From positions 310,001 through 374,000 of the forward strand of contig JAFAYL010000013.1 of assembly GCA_019240405.1 (NCBI GenBank): a stretch of DNA of 64,000 nucleotides, given 5' to 3'. Source of the DNA: Acidobacteriaceae bacterium (GTDB taxonomy: Bacteria > Acidobacteriota > Terriglobia > Bryobacterales > Bryobacteraceae). Numbering within the stretch: the stretch's first letter is position 1; every line of letters begins with the position of its first letter. The position numbers and the translations under genes are program-made. Shown here one piece after another: positions 27,832 through 37,300 of the stretch. Below the pieces are notes generated by a model that did not search any database, was not told where the DNA came from, and saw only the letters and a list, made by a program, of their open reading frames with translations.

Positions 27832-28095
27832 TCAGGCGAAATCCAGCTCAATCTGATCGACGTAACACCAGCCCCAATTCTCTTCTGGTTCAGCGGATCG
27901 CATGATCGGATGTTTCGTGGCGTGGAAGTGTTTGGTCGCGTGCTTGTTCTTGGATGAGTCGCAGCAGCCGACGTGCCCGCAAGTGAGGCATAGCCGGAGA
28001 TGGACCCAGCGGTCGCCAGTTTTCAGGCACTCTTCACAACCACGCGTGTGCGGTTGGACGTCTTGAATCTGATCTACGTGCGGGCACTGTCTCAT
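27832..28095 (-). CDS. UBP-type zinc finger protein
   Basis: 87 residues consisting almost only of a UBP-type zinc finger. Cys and His pairs sit in CPHVDQIQ, RGCEECL, HLRLCLTCGHVGCCD and KHFHATKHP. In eukaryotes this fold binds ubiquitin C-termini. Bacterial stand-alone versions often neighbour thioredoxin-reductase-like and kinase genes, and their ligand is not established. Its ATG overlaps the stop of the upstream kinase (ATGA at 28092-28095), so it is the last gene of the five-gene redox operon. Confidence 0.9.
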   Translation of the reverse strand: MRQCPHVDQIQDVQPHTRGCEECLKTGDRWVHLRLCLTCGHVGCCDSSKNKHATKHFHATKHPIMRSAEPEENWGWCYVDQIELDFA

Positions 28096-29531
28096 GTTTT
28101 CGCCTCCGCTGATTTTGCGAGTGGAATGCGCACCACGAATCGAGTCTCGCCGGGACGCGACTCAAAGCTGACATTACCGCGATGAGCGGTTGTGATCCGG
28201 TAAACGGCGTCCAATCCGAGCCCGGTGCCTTCGCCAATAGGCTTCGTCGTGAAGAACGGCTCGAAAATACGGCTTTGAATCTCCTGCGGAATCCCGGGAC
28301 CGTTGTCTTCTACCTCGACAACTGCCCAGTTTCCCTCGCGGGACGTGCGAATGCGGAGCTTACCTTTTCCCTTCATGGCTTCAGCCGCATTTGAAATCAG
28401 ATTGGTCCAGACTTGGTTCAGCTCACTGCCCCGCGCGCACACGGTTGGTAGGGCTCGGTCGTACTCCCGAACCACTTCGATGCCGTTTTTCAGTTGATGA
28501 CGCAGCATGAGCAATGTATTCTCCAGCCCGGAGTGGATATCGACCTCCTGTTCGGGCATCTGGTCCATGTAGGAGTATTCCTTCACGGCGCGGACGAGCT
28601 CGGAGATTTTTCCAACGCTGCTTTCGATTTGTTCGATTAAGCGCGTTATGGTGATGGAGGCGGTGACCCGCACGAAGGCATCAGCGAGAAATTCCGCCGG
28701 AATCTGATCGGCAACCTGCTCGAGAGTATTCCGATCACAACCTGCATCAACGAGCGAGGCGGCCAGATCCCAGGCGTTGGGAACATGATGGTCCTCTAGC
28801 CATATCGCAAACTCTTCCTCGCGCTCGCTGCGTTCCAGAGTATCGAGAGCGGATTGGGCGCCCACTTGTTTGATCCAATCGGTATCTAGCTGCGCAAGAA
28901 AGAGACGGGAGGAGAGAGGCAAGCCGCGTTTCTCTAGCTGGAGCGCAGCAGCGCGCACCGAGTTGAAGGCTTGGCGAAGATTATTCGCGGCGCGCCGGGC
29001 GGCGGACGCGGGATTATTCAGCTCATGCGCAAGGCCGGCCGATATCTTTCCCAGCGCCATTAATTTTTCACGCTGCTGATCGGCGGCAGCGGTTTCACGG
29101 ATGCGGTCCGCCAGAACACTGACAAGGCGTTGTTGCAGAACGGGAATGCGTTCCAGCATTTCCGCAAATTTGCTTTTGTGAAGCCGGGCCCCACGGCTCT
29201 CGACAATCGCAATGGCTGTGGAGGGATAGTGTGTGAGGCGCGAGTACGGAAGCAGCCCCGTCACCATTCCCGCGCGCATGATATAGACGCGGCCGTCTCC
29301 TCGCTCGGCGTGTACCTCGCCTCGAAACAGAACAACAAGATGCTCAGCGGGATCGCCGGCCCGAACCAGGATCTCGCCCGCTGGTATTTCGAAAACGACC
29401 ATCTCACTGGCAAGCCAGGCGAGCGCGTCAGGAGCAAGATCAGAAAAGATTGAGATCGCTTGTAGCTCACCCACATCCGGATTCTGGATGGTTTGCGCGA
29501 GCTTTTCTGAGTTAACCGTCGTAGTGCTCAT
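28092..29531 (-). CDS. Histidine kinase with N-terminal cyclic-nucleotide-binding-like domain
   Basis: 479 residues, no TM helix, so cytoplasmic. The cNMP-binding (Crp-like) sensor spans about residues 25-145 (LFRGEVHAERGD), followed by a helix. The dimerisation domain has GKISAGLAHELNNPA, phospho-acceptor His about 169. The ATPase has N box NLISNAAEAM, G1 DNGPGIP, F box FEPFFTTK and G2 GTGLGL. The HELNNPA signature is of the NtrB-like or 4-type kinases. It starts 1 base after the end of the response-regulator/flavoprotein gene, which is its obvious partner. Ligand unknown; the Crp-like pocket lacks the clear cAMP Arg-Ser signature by eye. Confidence 0.93.
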   Translation of the reverse strand: MSTTTVNSEKLAQTIQNPDVGELQAISIFSDLAPDALAWLASEMVVFEIPAGEILVRAGDPAEHLVVLFRGEVHAERGDGRVYIMRAGMVTGLLPYSRLTHYPSTAIAIVESRGARLHKSKFAEMLERIPVLQQRLVSVLADRIRETAAADQQREKLMALGKISAGLAHELNNPASAARRAANNLRQAFNSVRAAALQLEKRGLPLSSRLFLAQLDTDWIKQVGAQSALDTLERSEREEEFAIWLEDHHVPNAWDLAASLVDAGCDRNTLEQVADQIPAEFLADAFVRVTASITITRLIEQIESSVGKISELVRAVKEYSYMDQMPEQEVDIHSGLENTLLMLRHQLKNGIEVVREYDRALPTVCARGSELNQVWTNLISNAAEAMKGKGKLRIRTSREGNWAVVEVEDNGPGIPQEIQSRIFEPFFTTKPIGEGTGLGLDAVYRITTAHRGNVSFESRPGETRFVVRIPLAKSAEAKT

Positions 29532-29532
29532 A

Positions 29533-31203
29533 TCAGACCTTACTCAGGTATTGGTGAACGAATTGAATCGCTACAGATCCTTCGCCCACGCCCGAGGCCA
29601 CCCGTTTGATGGAACCGTGGCGGACATCGCCGACCGCGAAAATTCCGGGAATATTGGTTTCGAGAAGGCCCGGATCGCGCTCGAGCGACCAGCCTTTAGG
29701 ACGCTTGTTGTCGCGCATCAGATCGGGGCCGGTCAGGATAAATCCTCGGGGATCGCGCTCGATCACTCCGTCCAGCCATTCGGTCCGAGGCTCGGCTCCG
29801 ATGAAAATAAACAGCGCGCTCGCGGAAACGGTTTGTACGTCGCCGGTAGCGTCGCACGTAATTGAGATGGAGCGCAGGCGATCATCGCCATGCACTTCTG
29901 TTACGCGGCTCCGGTATTCGACTTGAATGTTTTCCGTTTTTTGAATTTGATCGATCAAGTACTGCGACATAGTAGCGGCGAGCGAGGGCCCTCGAACAAG
30001 CATCACAACGCGCTGCGCGTATTTAGAAAAAGACATCGCGGCTTGCCCGGCCGAGTTAGCACCTCCGACAACGTACACCTCTTCGTTGCGGCATGAGATC
30101 GCCTCGGTCGCAGCGGCACCGTAATAGACACCGGCTCCCTGTAGCCGCTCTATGCCGGGGATGTCGAGCGTTCTCCACTGGACGCCCGTCGCGAGCACCA
30201 ACGTGTGGCAGGAAACCTCTGTTCCGTCGCTGAGTTTGAGGAAGCGATACGACCCGTCGACGCGAATCGCGTTCGCTTGCTGGGGTGAAATAATCTCCAC
30301 TCCGAAACGCCGGGCCTGAGTGACGGCCCGCATCGCGAGGTCAGCACCCTTCAACCCGGCGGGGAAGCCGAGATAATTTTCGATATTAGAACTGAGTCCC
30401 GCTTGGCCTCCAGGCGCTTCCCGTTCAATCATCAGCGTCTTTAAACCTTCCGATGCTCCATAAACGGCGGCCGCCAGTCCGGCCGGGCCGCCTCCGACGA
30501 TTGCCACGTCATAAAACTCAAGACCTGCGCGCATACGGAGCCCGAGCTTGGCCGCGACATCTTGCCATTCGGGTTGCTCGAGGCGGTCTCCATCCGGAAA
30601 GAAAACCAGCGGAAGCTTCAATTCATTAGGGCCGAGACTTTCGACCAAACGGCTGACTTCAGCATCGCGCTGAGAAGCATCCGCGTCCAGCCACTGAAAC
30701 GGCACTTGGTTGCGAGCAAGAAAATCGCGCGTCTCGTAAGACTTTGACGACCAGCGGGTCCCAAGTACGCGAACCCCTTCGAACGGCGGTTTGTGTCTCG
30801 CAGACCATTCCGCGAGAAGATCATCCAGCACGGGATATAGCTGCTGCTCCGGCGGATCCCAGGGCTTCAGGAGATAGTGATGCAACTGGACGTCGTTGAT
30901 AGCCTTAATAGCCGCTTCGGTATCGGCATACGCTGTCAAAAGCACGCGCTTAGCTTCGGGATAAAGCTTCATCGCCTCGACAAGCGTCTCAATGCCATTC
31001 ATTTGCGGCATTCGGTGATCAACAAGCAGGAGCGCAACAGAGTCGTTTCGTTGTTGCAAGCGGCGCAACAGAGCGAGAGCGCTCATTCCGGAGTCAGCGC
31101 GCAAAATACGATAGTTTGCGTTATAGCGCTGTCGCAGATCGCGTTCTATCGCGTGCAGCACATCGAGATCATCGTCGATGGTTAAAATAACGGGTCTCGC
31201 CAC
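29533..31203 (-). CDS. Response regulator fused to glutaredoxin-like and thioredoxin-reductase-like domains, redox cysteines absent
   Basis: 556 residues. The receiver domain (1-130) has the acidic pair D10-D12, phospho-acceptor D62 in LLLVDHRMP, T90 and K113. A glutaredoxin-like domain (about 143-222) has SSKSYE where CxxC would be. The flavoprotein part (about 230-556) has FAD motif GGGPAG (237-242), GGQAGLSSNIENYLGFP and NAD(P)H motif VVGGANSAGQAA. The thioredoxin-reductase CxxC should sit just before that; here the residues are GAAA (362-365), so dithiol transfer is impossible. It can probably bind FAD and NADPH and may sense or respond by phosphorylation. The adjacent CNB-kinase is the likely phospho-donor. 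Annotated as TrxR-like, but not a thioredoxin reductase. Confidence 0.9.
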   Translation of the reverse strand: MARPVILTIDDDLDVLHAIERDLRQRYNANYRILRADSGMSALALLRRLQQRNDSVALLLVDHRMPQMNGIETLVEAMKLYPEAKRVLLTAYADTEAAIKAINDVQLHHYLLKPWDPPEQQLYPVLDDLLAEWSARHKPPFEGVRVLGTRWSSKSYETRDFLARNQVPFQWLDADASQRDAEVSRLVESLGPNELKLPLVFFPDGDRLEQPEWQDVAAKLGLRMRAGLEFYDVAIVGGGPAGLAAAVYGASEGLKTLMIEREAPGGQAGLSSNIENYLGFPAGLKGADLAMRAVTQARRFGVEIISPQQANAIRVDGSYRFLKLSDGTEVSCHTLVLATGVQWRTLDIPGIERLQGAGVYYGAAATEAISCRNEEVYVVGGANSAGQAAMSFSKYAQRVVMLVRGPSLAATMSQYLIDQIQKTENIQVEYRSRVTEVHGDDRLRSISITCDATGDVQTVSASALFIFIGAEPRTEWLDGVIERDPRGFILTGPDLMRDNKRPKGWSLERDPGLLETNIPGIFAVGDVRHGSIKRVASGVGEGSVAIQFVHQYLSKV

Positions 31204-31239
31204 AAAATCACCTCTGCGTCAGTTCACCTGAAGCGCGCA

Positions 31240-31797
31240 TCAGCCCCGCCTCGTTTCATTGAACTGGGCGAGGAACGATTTTACATCCAGCTCACCGTCG
31301 TGGCGAATGCCGTTGATGAATAGGCCGGGCGTTCCGTACACTCCGTTCGCAACTCCGCGGCGAAAGTCCTCGCGGACACGGTCTTCATAAGTCCGGTGTT
31401 TCAGTTCGTCACGGAAGCGCTTCGTATCGAGCGATAGCTGGTCGGCATAGCGGTTTAGATCCTTCGTAGTGAGCGCGTTCTGATTGGCGAACAACAGATC
31501 GTGCATCTCCCAAAAACGACCCTGAGCGCCCGCGGCTTCGGCCGCTTCAGCCGCTTGTTGTGCGTGAGGATGAATCCCGGAACGCGGGTAATGACGAAAA
31601 ACCAGGCGAAGCTGGTCTCCTTGCTGAGCGCGCAGATCGTGAAGGGTTATGAACAAACGCCCGCAATCAGGGCACTCGTAATCGCCATACTCGACGAGCG
31701 TATAAAGTGCGTCCGGCGCTCCTTGCACGTGATCATCGGGTTGGACGGGCAGAAGCAGTTTCGATAAGTCCAGATCTTCTTTTGAAGGCGATGTCAC
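31240..31797 (-). CDS. DsbA-family thiol:disulfide protein
   Basis: 185 residues. The open frame reaches a TTG at 31872, but GTG at 31797 has GAGGAG about 9 bases upstream and gives MTSPSKEDLDLSK, so I prefer it. The fold is thioredoxin/DsbA: YTLVEYGDYECPDCGRLF gives active site C42-P-D-C45, followed by helical DsbA inserts (AAEAAGAQGRFWEMHD) and the cis-Pro region VYGTPGLFING. No signal peptide is visible, so it may act in the cytoplasm, unlike periplasmic DsbA. The upstream in-frame TTG overlaps the final stop of the VTT-rhodanese gene, which ties the two genes. Confidence 0.9.
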   Translation of the reverse strand: MTSPSKEDLDLSKLLLPVQPDDHVQGAPDALYTLVEYGDYECPDCGRLFITLHDLRAQQGDQLRLVFRHYPRSGIHPHAQQAAEAAEAAGAQGRFWEMHDLLFANQNALTTKDLNRYADQLSLDTKRFRDELKHRTYEDRVREDFRRGVANGVYGTPGLFINGIRHDGELDVKSFLAQFNETRRG

Positions 31798-31868
31798 GCT
31801 ATTATTCTCCTCGCCAATTCCAACTGCTCGTTGGGATGCCGCAGGCCGATATTTAGTTGCGGCCGGGG

Positions 31869-32843
31869 TCAAGCACTGCGAGCAGCAATCATCTCACCCG
31901 CTGGTTCAATCGGAAACCCGAGGTCGCGCCAGGCCTCGAAGCCGCCCGCTAAGGGCCGAACCCGCTGAATTCCTGCTCTTTTCAGTTGGAGCGCCACCCG
32001 GGCGCTTGTGGCTTCATTTGGTCAGGTGCAATAAAGAATGATCTGCTGATTTTCCGGAATTTCATGGGACCGGGAGCGCAAGTCATCAGGCCGCAGAACG
32101 GTTGCGCCTGCGATTTTCATTCCCTCGCGCTCTATCTCGGCGGGGTGCCGCAGGTCGATGATTGTGACCCGTTCGCCGCTCTCGAGCAACACACGAGCTT
32201 GATCAGGCGTAATGCGATTGATTCGCAGTTTCCGTATGAAGCGTCTCCGCTGAACATATTTCGCTGCGACATAGAGACCGATCAGCGTCAGAACTATCAA
32301 ACCTGCTCTGCGGCCAAACAATCCAAGCAGCGAAACAAGTGCATCGACCTGACGATAGAAAATACGGCCCAGCAAGAGATAGGAGCCAGCCCAAAGGATG
32401 CAGCCCGCTGCATCTGCAAGTAAGAAGCGCCAGTATTGCAGTTTGGTTACGCCGGCCAGTGAGATGGAGACCAGCCCCATGCCCGGAACGAATTTGGCGA
32501 ACAGCAAAGCGCCAGCGCCACGCTTTGAAAACGCTGTTTCAGTTTTCCTTACACAGGTATCGGGTTCAAGCGAAACTTTGCATAATAGCGCCAGGACGGA
32601 GCGGCCTCGAAAACGGCCAAGCTCATACCAAAGAATGTCACCGACGAGCGAGGCAACAACCGCCGCGAACAAGGACGCAATAAAGGAATAGCGATGGTTT
32701 CCAACCATAGCTCCCATGAGCAGCAGGAGCGGATCGGCGGGAATTGGAAGGCCGATCGCCACGGCAAGCACGTACACGAAAAGAAACAAATAGCCGTGTT
32801 GTAGAAGAAGATCGCTAAATGAGAACAAATGCATGCGGCTCAC
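31869..32843 (-). CDS. DedA/VTT membrane protein fused to rhodanese, in-frame UGA at catalytic Cys position: candidate selenoprotein
   Basis: 324 residues if UGA is read. Residues 1-200 are a VTT/DedA membrane domain (GLPIPADPLLLLMGAM, GDILWYELGR, KFVPGMG). A rhodanese domain follows (about 205-324: TIIDLRHPAEIEREGM, QQIILYCT). The frame meets a single TGA at 32022-32024, residue 274. It then runs on unbroken with textbook rhodanese sequence (PNEATSARVALQLKRAGI, VRPLAGGFEAWRDLGFP) to TGA at 31869-31871. Cys homologues, as I recall them, read YC[ST]CPNEA, so UGA replaces the loop Cys aligned to the persulfide-forming residue. A SECIS-like hairpin follows. Conventional translation stops at residue 273 without an active site. 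Start is GTG 32843 or ATG 32834. First gene of the operon. Confidence 0.75.
31990..32006 (-). promoter_or_regulatory. Candidate bacterial SECIS hairpin
   Basis: On the minus strand a 17-nt hairpin, AGCGCC-CGGGT-GGCGCT, has a perfect 6-bp stem and a 5-nt loop with GGGU. It begins 16 nt after the UGA and the loop Gs lie 23-25 nt after it. Published bacterial SECIS rules ask for a small apical loop with a G in the first two positions about 16-37 nt from UGA. Size and placement resemble the upper stem-loop of E. coli fdhF (loop Gs about 19-20 nt after UGA, by my count). It lies within the rhodanese coding frame. Confidence 0.6.
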
Positions 32844-32870
32844 AAACTACAACGAGAATGCACGAATCAA

Positions 32871-32876
32871 ATTATA
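32871..32876 (-). promoter_or_regulatory. Possible -10 element of the redox operon
   Basis: A perfect TATAAT on the minus strand lies 28 bases before the first codon of the VTT-rhodanese gene, in the 166-base divergent gap facing the RND operon. The -35 match is weak (TTCGAA at 16-base spacing). Confidence 0.35.
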
Positions 32877-33009
32877 TTGATGACATCGCAAATTCGAAGG
32901 GCGCAAAGTATTTATTTCGTCGCCATCTCTCACCTACCCGAATGGGCAGGTCTGAATCATTCCGTTGTCGAAGAGCATCGGTCATGGTAATTACGCGGGA
33001 CCACCAGGA

Positions 33010-34317
33010 ATGAGCCTTTCAAGAGTCGTACAGTTCACAGAATTGATAGTTACGGTCGCGGTCGCATTCGGTTTGTCGGCTTGCGAATCCGCGTCCAAGG
33101 CTCAGAGCCATATGGCATTTCCTCCGCCACCTGTTTCGGTGATGGAAGTCCAGGCGCAAGATGTTCCTATTTACGGTCAGTACGCCGCGCAGACTTTCGC
33201 TCGCGACCTGGTTGAAGTACGCGGACGCGTCGACGGGTATATCGAAAAGCGGTTGTTTCAAGTCGGTGCGGATGTTCAGGCTGGTCAGACTCTTTACGTG
33301 CTCGACACGCGGCCCTATGCGGCGGACGTGGACAAAGCGAAAGCCGATCTCGCGCAGAGTGAAGCGAATCTCGAATTCGCGAAAAAGCAGGTTGCTCTAA
33401 TTCAGGCGGAAGCCAATCTGGCTCAAGCTAAAGCCAATTTTGTGAAGGCGCAGCAGGACGTCGACCGCTTGCAGCCGCTGGTGAGTCAGGAAGCGGCTGC
33501 GAAACAGGATCTCGATAATGCCCTAGCCGCCCTTGACGCGAATAAGGCGAACGTGGCGGCTTTGACGGCAAATGTCGAACAGACCCGGTTGCAAACCCGA
33601 ACTACGATCGATTCCGCCGCTGCCCAGGTTGCATCGAACAAGGCTCTCTTGCGCACCGCGGAATTGAATCTGGGTTATGCGACTATCACAGCGCCTATCG
33701 CGGGACGAATCGGTGACAGTCTGATCGAGGTCGGAGGTCTGGTCTCGAAAACGGCGCCGCAGCCGTTAACCACGATTGTTCCGCTCGATCCGATTTGGGT
33801 CCGCTTTAAAGTGAGCGAAGCAGAATATCTTGCATATCAAAAGTCGAAAGATGTTCGGAACAGCGTAGCTCTGCCGATTCATCTGATTTTGGCCGACGAC
33901 TCTGTTTTTCCGCACGAGGGACAGATTCGAAACGCAGTAAACCAGGTCGATCTTAAGACTGGAACACTTGAGATTCAGGGCACGTTTCCGAATCCGGAAC
34001 ATACAATTCTCCCCGGCCAGTTTGGTCGCGTCCGGCTCCGCATGCGCGAAGCGAAGAACGTCATTATCGTCCCGCAGCGGGCCGTTCAGGAACTGCAGAG
34101 CATGCAATCCGTTTTCACGGTGGGTCCTGATAATAAAGCCCAACTGCGCAATATCGTTACTGCAGACCGGGTGGGTGACGGTTGGATCGTAACGCAAGGC
34201 CTGAAGCCGGGCGACAAAGTGATCGTGGAAGGCGTGCAGAAGGTGCGGCCCGGCGCGCCTGTTCAGCCGGCGCCCTACAAAGCGCATAACAGCGCCACGC
34301 GACCGGTGCAGGGCTGA
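33010..34317 (+). CDS. RND efflux periplasmic adaptor (HlyD/AcrA type) lipoprotein
   Basis: 435 residues. I use the ATG at 33010, which gives a lipoprotein signal with lipobox LSAC, rather than the frame opening at 32965. Domains: beta-barrel and lipoyl halves (VEVRGRVDGYIEKRLFQVGADVQAGQTLYVLD), a long alpha-hairpin (about 100-190), lipoyl return (LNLGYATITAPIAGRIGDS), beta barrel and membrane-proximal domain (GDKVIVEGVQKVRPGAPV). It connects the inner-membrane pump with the outer-membrane channel; both are encoded next. Substrate unknown. Confidence 0.95.
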   Translation: MSLSRVVQFTELIVTVAVAFGLSACESASKAQSHMAFPPPPVSVMEVQAQDVPIYGQYAAQTFARDLVEVRGRVDGYIEKRLFQVGADVQAGQTLYVLDTRPYAADVDKAKADLAQSEANLEFAKKQVALIQAEANLAQAKANFVKAQQDVDRLQPLVSQEAAAKQDLDNALAALDANKANVAALTANVEQTRLQTRTTIDSAAAQVASNKALLRTAELNLGYATITAPIAGRIGDSLIEVGGLVSKTAPQPLTTIVPLDPIWVRFKVSEAEYLAYQKSKDVRNSVALPIHLILADDSVFPHEGQIRNAVNQVDLKTGTLEIQGTFPNPEHTILPGQFGRVRLRMREAKNVIIVPQRAVQELQSMQSVFTVGPDNKAQLRNIVTADRVGDGWIVTQGLKPGDKVIVEGVQKVRPGAPVQPAPYKAHNSATRPVQG

Positions 34318-34335
34318 GCGTTAGTGGGCTAGTCC

Positions 34336-37300
34336 ATGGCACGTTTCTTTATCGATAGGCCCGTATTCGCGATCGTGATTGCGATCGTAATCGTCATCCT
34401 CGGCTGTGTTGTTATTCCGACGCTGCCCATCGCGACTTACCCGGAAGTAGTGCCGCCTGTCGTGCAAATTACAGCGGTCTACCAAGGCGGCAACGCGACC
34501 GACCTCGAGAAGACAGTCTCCCAGCCAATCGAGCAGCAGCTCACAGGGCTCGACGGGATGCTCTACTACTTCGCGCGCGCTTCGAATAACGGCACGCTCA
34601 CGATTGATGTCACGTTCGAGCTTGGAACCGATCCCGATCTGGCTACGGTCAAAGTTCAAAACAAAGTGAGCGTGGCCCTGCCGCTGCTACCGCCCGAAGT
34701 GCAGCACGTCGGCGTGACTACGAAGAAAGTCTCTTCTTCGTTCCTGCTGTTTGTGGCCTTAACGGCTCCGGATAATCGCTACGACACGCTGTTTTTGAAC
34801 AATTACGCCGCCATCAATCTTGTCGACAAAATTGGAAGCTTGCCGGGCGTCGGCAATTCTGTATTGGCCGGAGCGCAGAACTACAGCATGCGTGTGTGGG
34901 TCAATCCGGACAAGATGGCGAAACTGGGGCTCACGGCTACAGACATTAATAACGCAATTCAGGCGCAAAACAGGCAGAATCCGGCGGGCGCTCTTGGGCA
35001 GCCGCCTGCGCCCAAGGGTGTCGACTATCAATATCCGGTGAATGCATCGGGCCGCTTGGTGACATCTCAGGAGTTTGGTGACATCATCATCCGGGCACAA
35101 CCCGACGGCTCCTTGCTGCGCGTGCGCGACATCGGCGAGGTACAACTCGGGGCGCAGGACTATTCGAACTTCACTTACTGGAACCGGCGCGAGGCGGCGT
35201 TCATCATTGTGTATCTCGCGCCCGGAGCGAATGCCGTGGAAACGCAGCGGCAAGTCGTGAAATTTATGCAGCAGGCCCGGCAATCATTTCCGGCGGGGCT
35301 CGAATACAAGATCCCTTACGATTCGACGCGTTTCGTGACGCGATCTATCGCCGAAGTTATTCAGACGTTATTTGTCGCCGTACTGCTCGTAATTCTGGTT
35401 GTGTTCATTTTTCTTCAGAACTGGCGCGCGACTCTCATTCCGTTACTCACGGTTCCGGTAGCCGTGATTGGAACGTTTGCTTTATTTCCTGCGCTGCATT
35501 TCTCGGTCAACACTACCAGCCTGTTCGGTCTCGTGCTCGCTATCGGAATCGTTGTTGACGACGCCATCGTGGTGGTGGAAGCAGTCCAGCTCAATATCGA
35601 TCGCGGTATGAGTCCGCGCGACGCGACCATCAAAGCTCTGGAGGAGGTTTCCGGGCCAGTTGTGGCCATCGCTTGCATCCTGGCGGCGGTTTTCATTCCG
35701 GTCGCTTTTCTCGGTGGCATCAGCGGACAAATTTACAGGCAATTCGCGCTCACCATCGCAGCGTCTGTGTTGCTGTCTGCGTTTAATGCACTCTCTTTGA
35801 GTCCCGCGCTGAGCGCTATGATCTTGAAGCCGAAAAGCGAGTCCAAGGGCGTACTTGCGCGCTTGTTCGGCAAGTTCAATCAAGGTTTTGATTGGACCAC
35901 CAACCGATACTTATTCGGTGTTCGCGGTCTGATTCGGAAAACTGTGTTCGCGCTGGTAGGCCTAGGAGTGGTGTATGTCTGCGCGGGAACGCTGTTCAAG
36001 ATCTTGCCGGGCGGGTTCCTTCCCGACGAAGATCAAGGCGTGTTCGTCTCCTCGGTTCGTTTGCCCGATGGTGCCTCCATCGAGCGAAACGAGACGACCA
36101 GTAAACAGGTCCAAGAGGTCCTGCTTACGACGCCGGGGGTTCAGGACGTTTCCGTAGTGGGCGGTCTCGATCTTCCGACCGCGACCAACAATTCAAACGT
36201 GAGCACCGTCTTCGCCACCCTCAAACCATGGGATGAGCGAAAAGCGAAAAACATGCAATTCGAAAGCATCCTCGGATCCGTGCAGCAAAGGTATTACGGA
36301 ATTAAGGACGGTTTTATTTTTGCGTTCGGTCTTCCGCCGATTTTGGGTCTCGGAACTTCGAACGGTTTTGAGTTCATGCTGGAGGATCGCGCGGCCGGCG
36401 ACGTGGAGGCGCTAGCGCAGGCTGCCGACCAGCTCGTTGCCGAAGCTCGCAGCAGACCTGAATTACAGAATGTGGTCAGCACGTTCCGCGACACAGTGCC
36501 GCAGTACAAGATCAACGTAGATCGTGACAAGGTTCAAACGATGGGTGTTCCGATCACGGATGTTTACGATGCGCTTCAGACGTTCTTGGGCGGCCTGTAC
36601 GTGAACGACTTCAATCGTTTTGGTCGCACCTGGCGCGTCTACCTGCAGGCTGAACCAGAGTTTCGCCGCCAACCGGCCGACATAAATCGGTTCTATGTGA
36701 GGACCGGGCAAGGCGATATGGTTCCGCTGAGCACGTTGGCGAGAACGGAGGCCACGCTCGGCCCGGAAGTGATTTATCGTTACAACCGCTACCGTGCGGT
36801 GAAGATTCTCGGAAGCGCCGCACCGGGTTACAGCTCAGGGCAAGCCGCCGCCGTTATGGAAGAGCTTGCAAAACAACTCCCGAACGGCTTCGGCTATGAG
36901 TGGACCGGCACCGTCTATCAGCAGAGACTCTCCGAAGGCAAGGAAGGCTACACCTTCGGCCTCGCTTCGGTCCTGGTCTTCCTCTTTCTCGCCGCTCTCT
37001 ACGAAAGTTGGTCCACGCCATTCTCAGTTATTTTCGCTGTGCCTCTGGGCATCTTTGGCGCACTGCTGGGTATTTTTCTGCGCAGTTATGCCTACGACGT
37101 CTACACGCAAATCGGCATTGTCACGTTGATCGGATTGGCGGCGAAGAATGCGATTCTGATCGTTGAATTCGCAAAGTTCCGGCAGGAGGAGGGCAGGTCG
37201 ATAGAAGACGCTGCCGTGGAGGCGGCGCACCTGCGGCTCCGCCCCATTCTCATGACTTCGTTTGCGTTCATCCTCGGCGTGACGCCGCTTGTCATCGCAA

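Noticed and set aside
32022-32024. UGA as an ordinary nonsense mutation in the rhodanese
   Set aside because: Not fully excluded, but the UGA sits exactly at the catalytic Cys, the downstream domain is intact in frame, and a SECIS-like hairpin follows. These are unlikely to coincide by chance.
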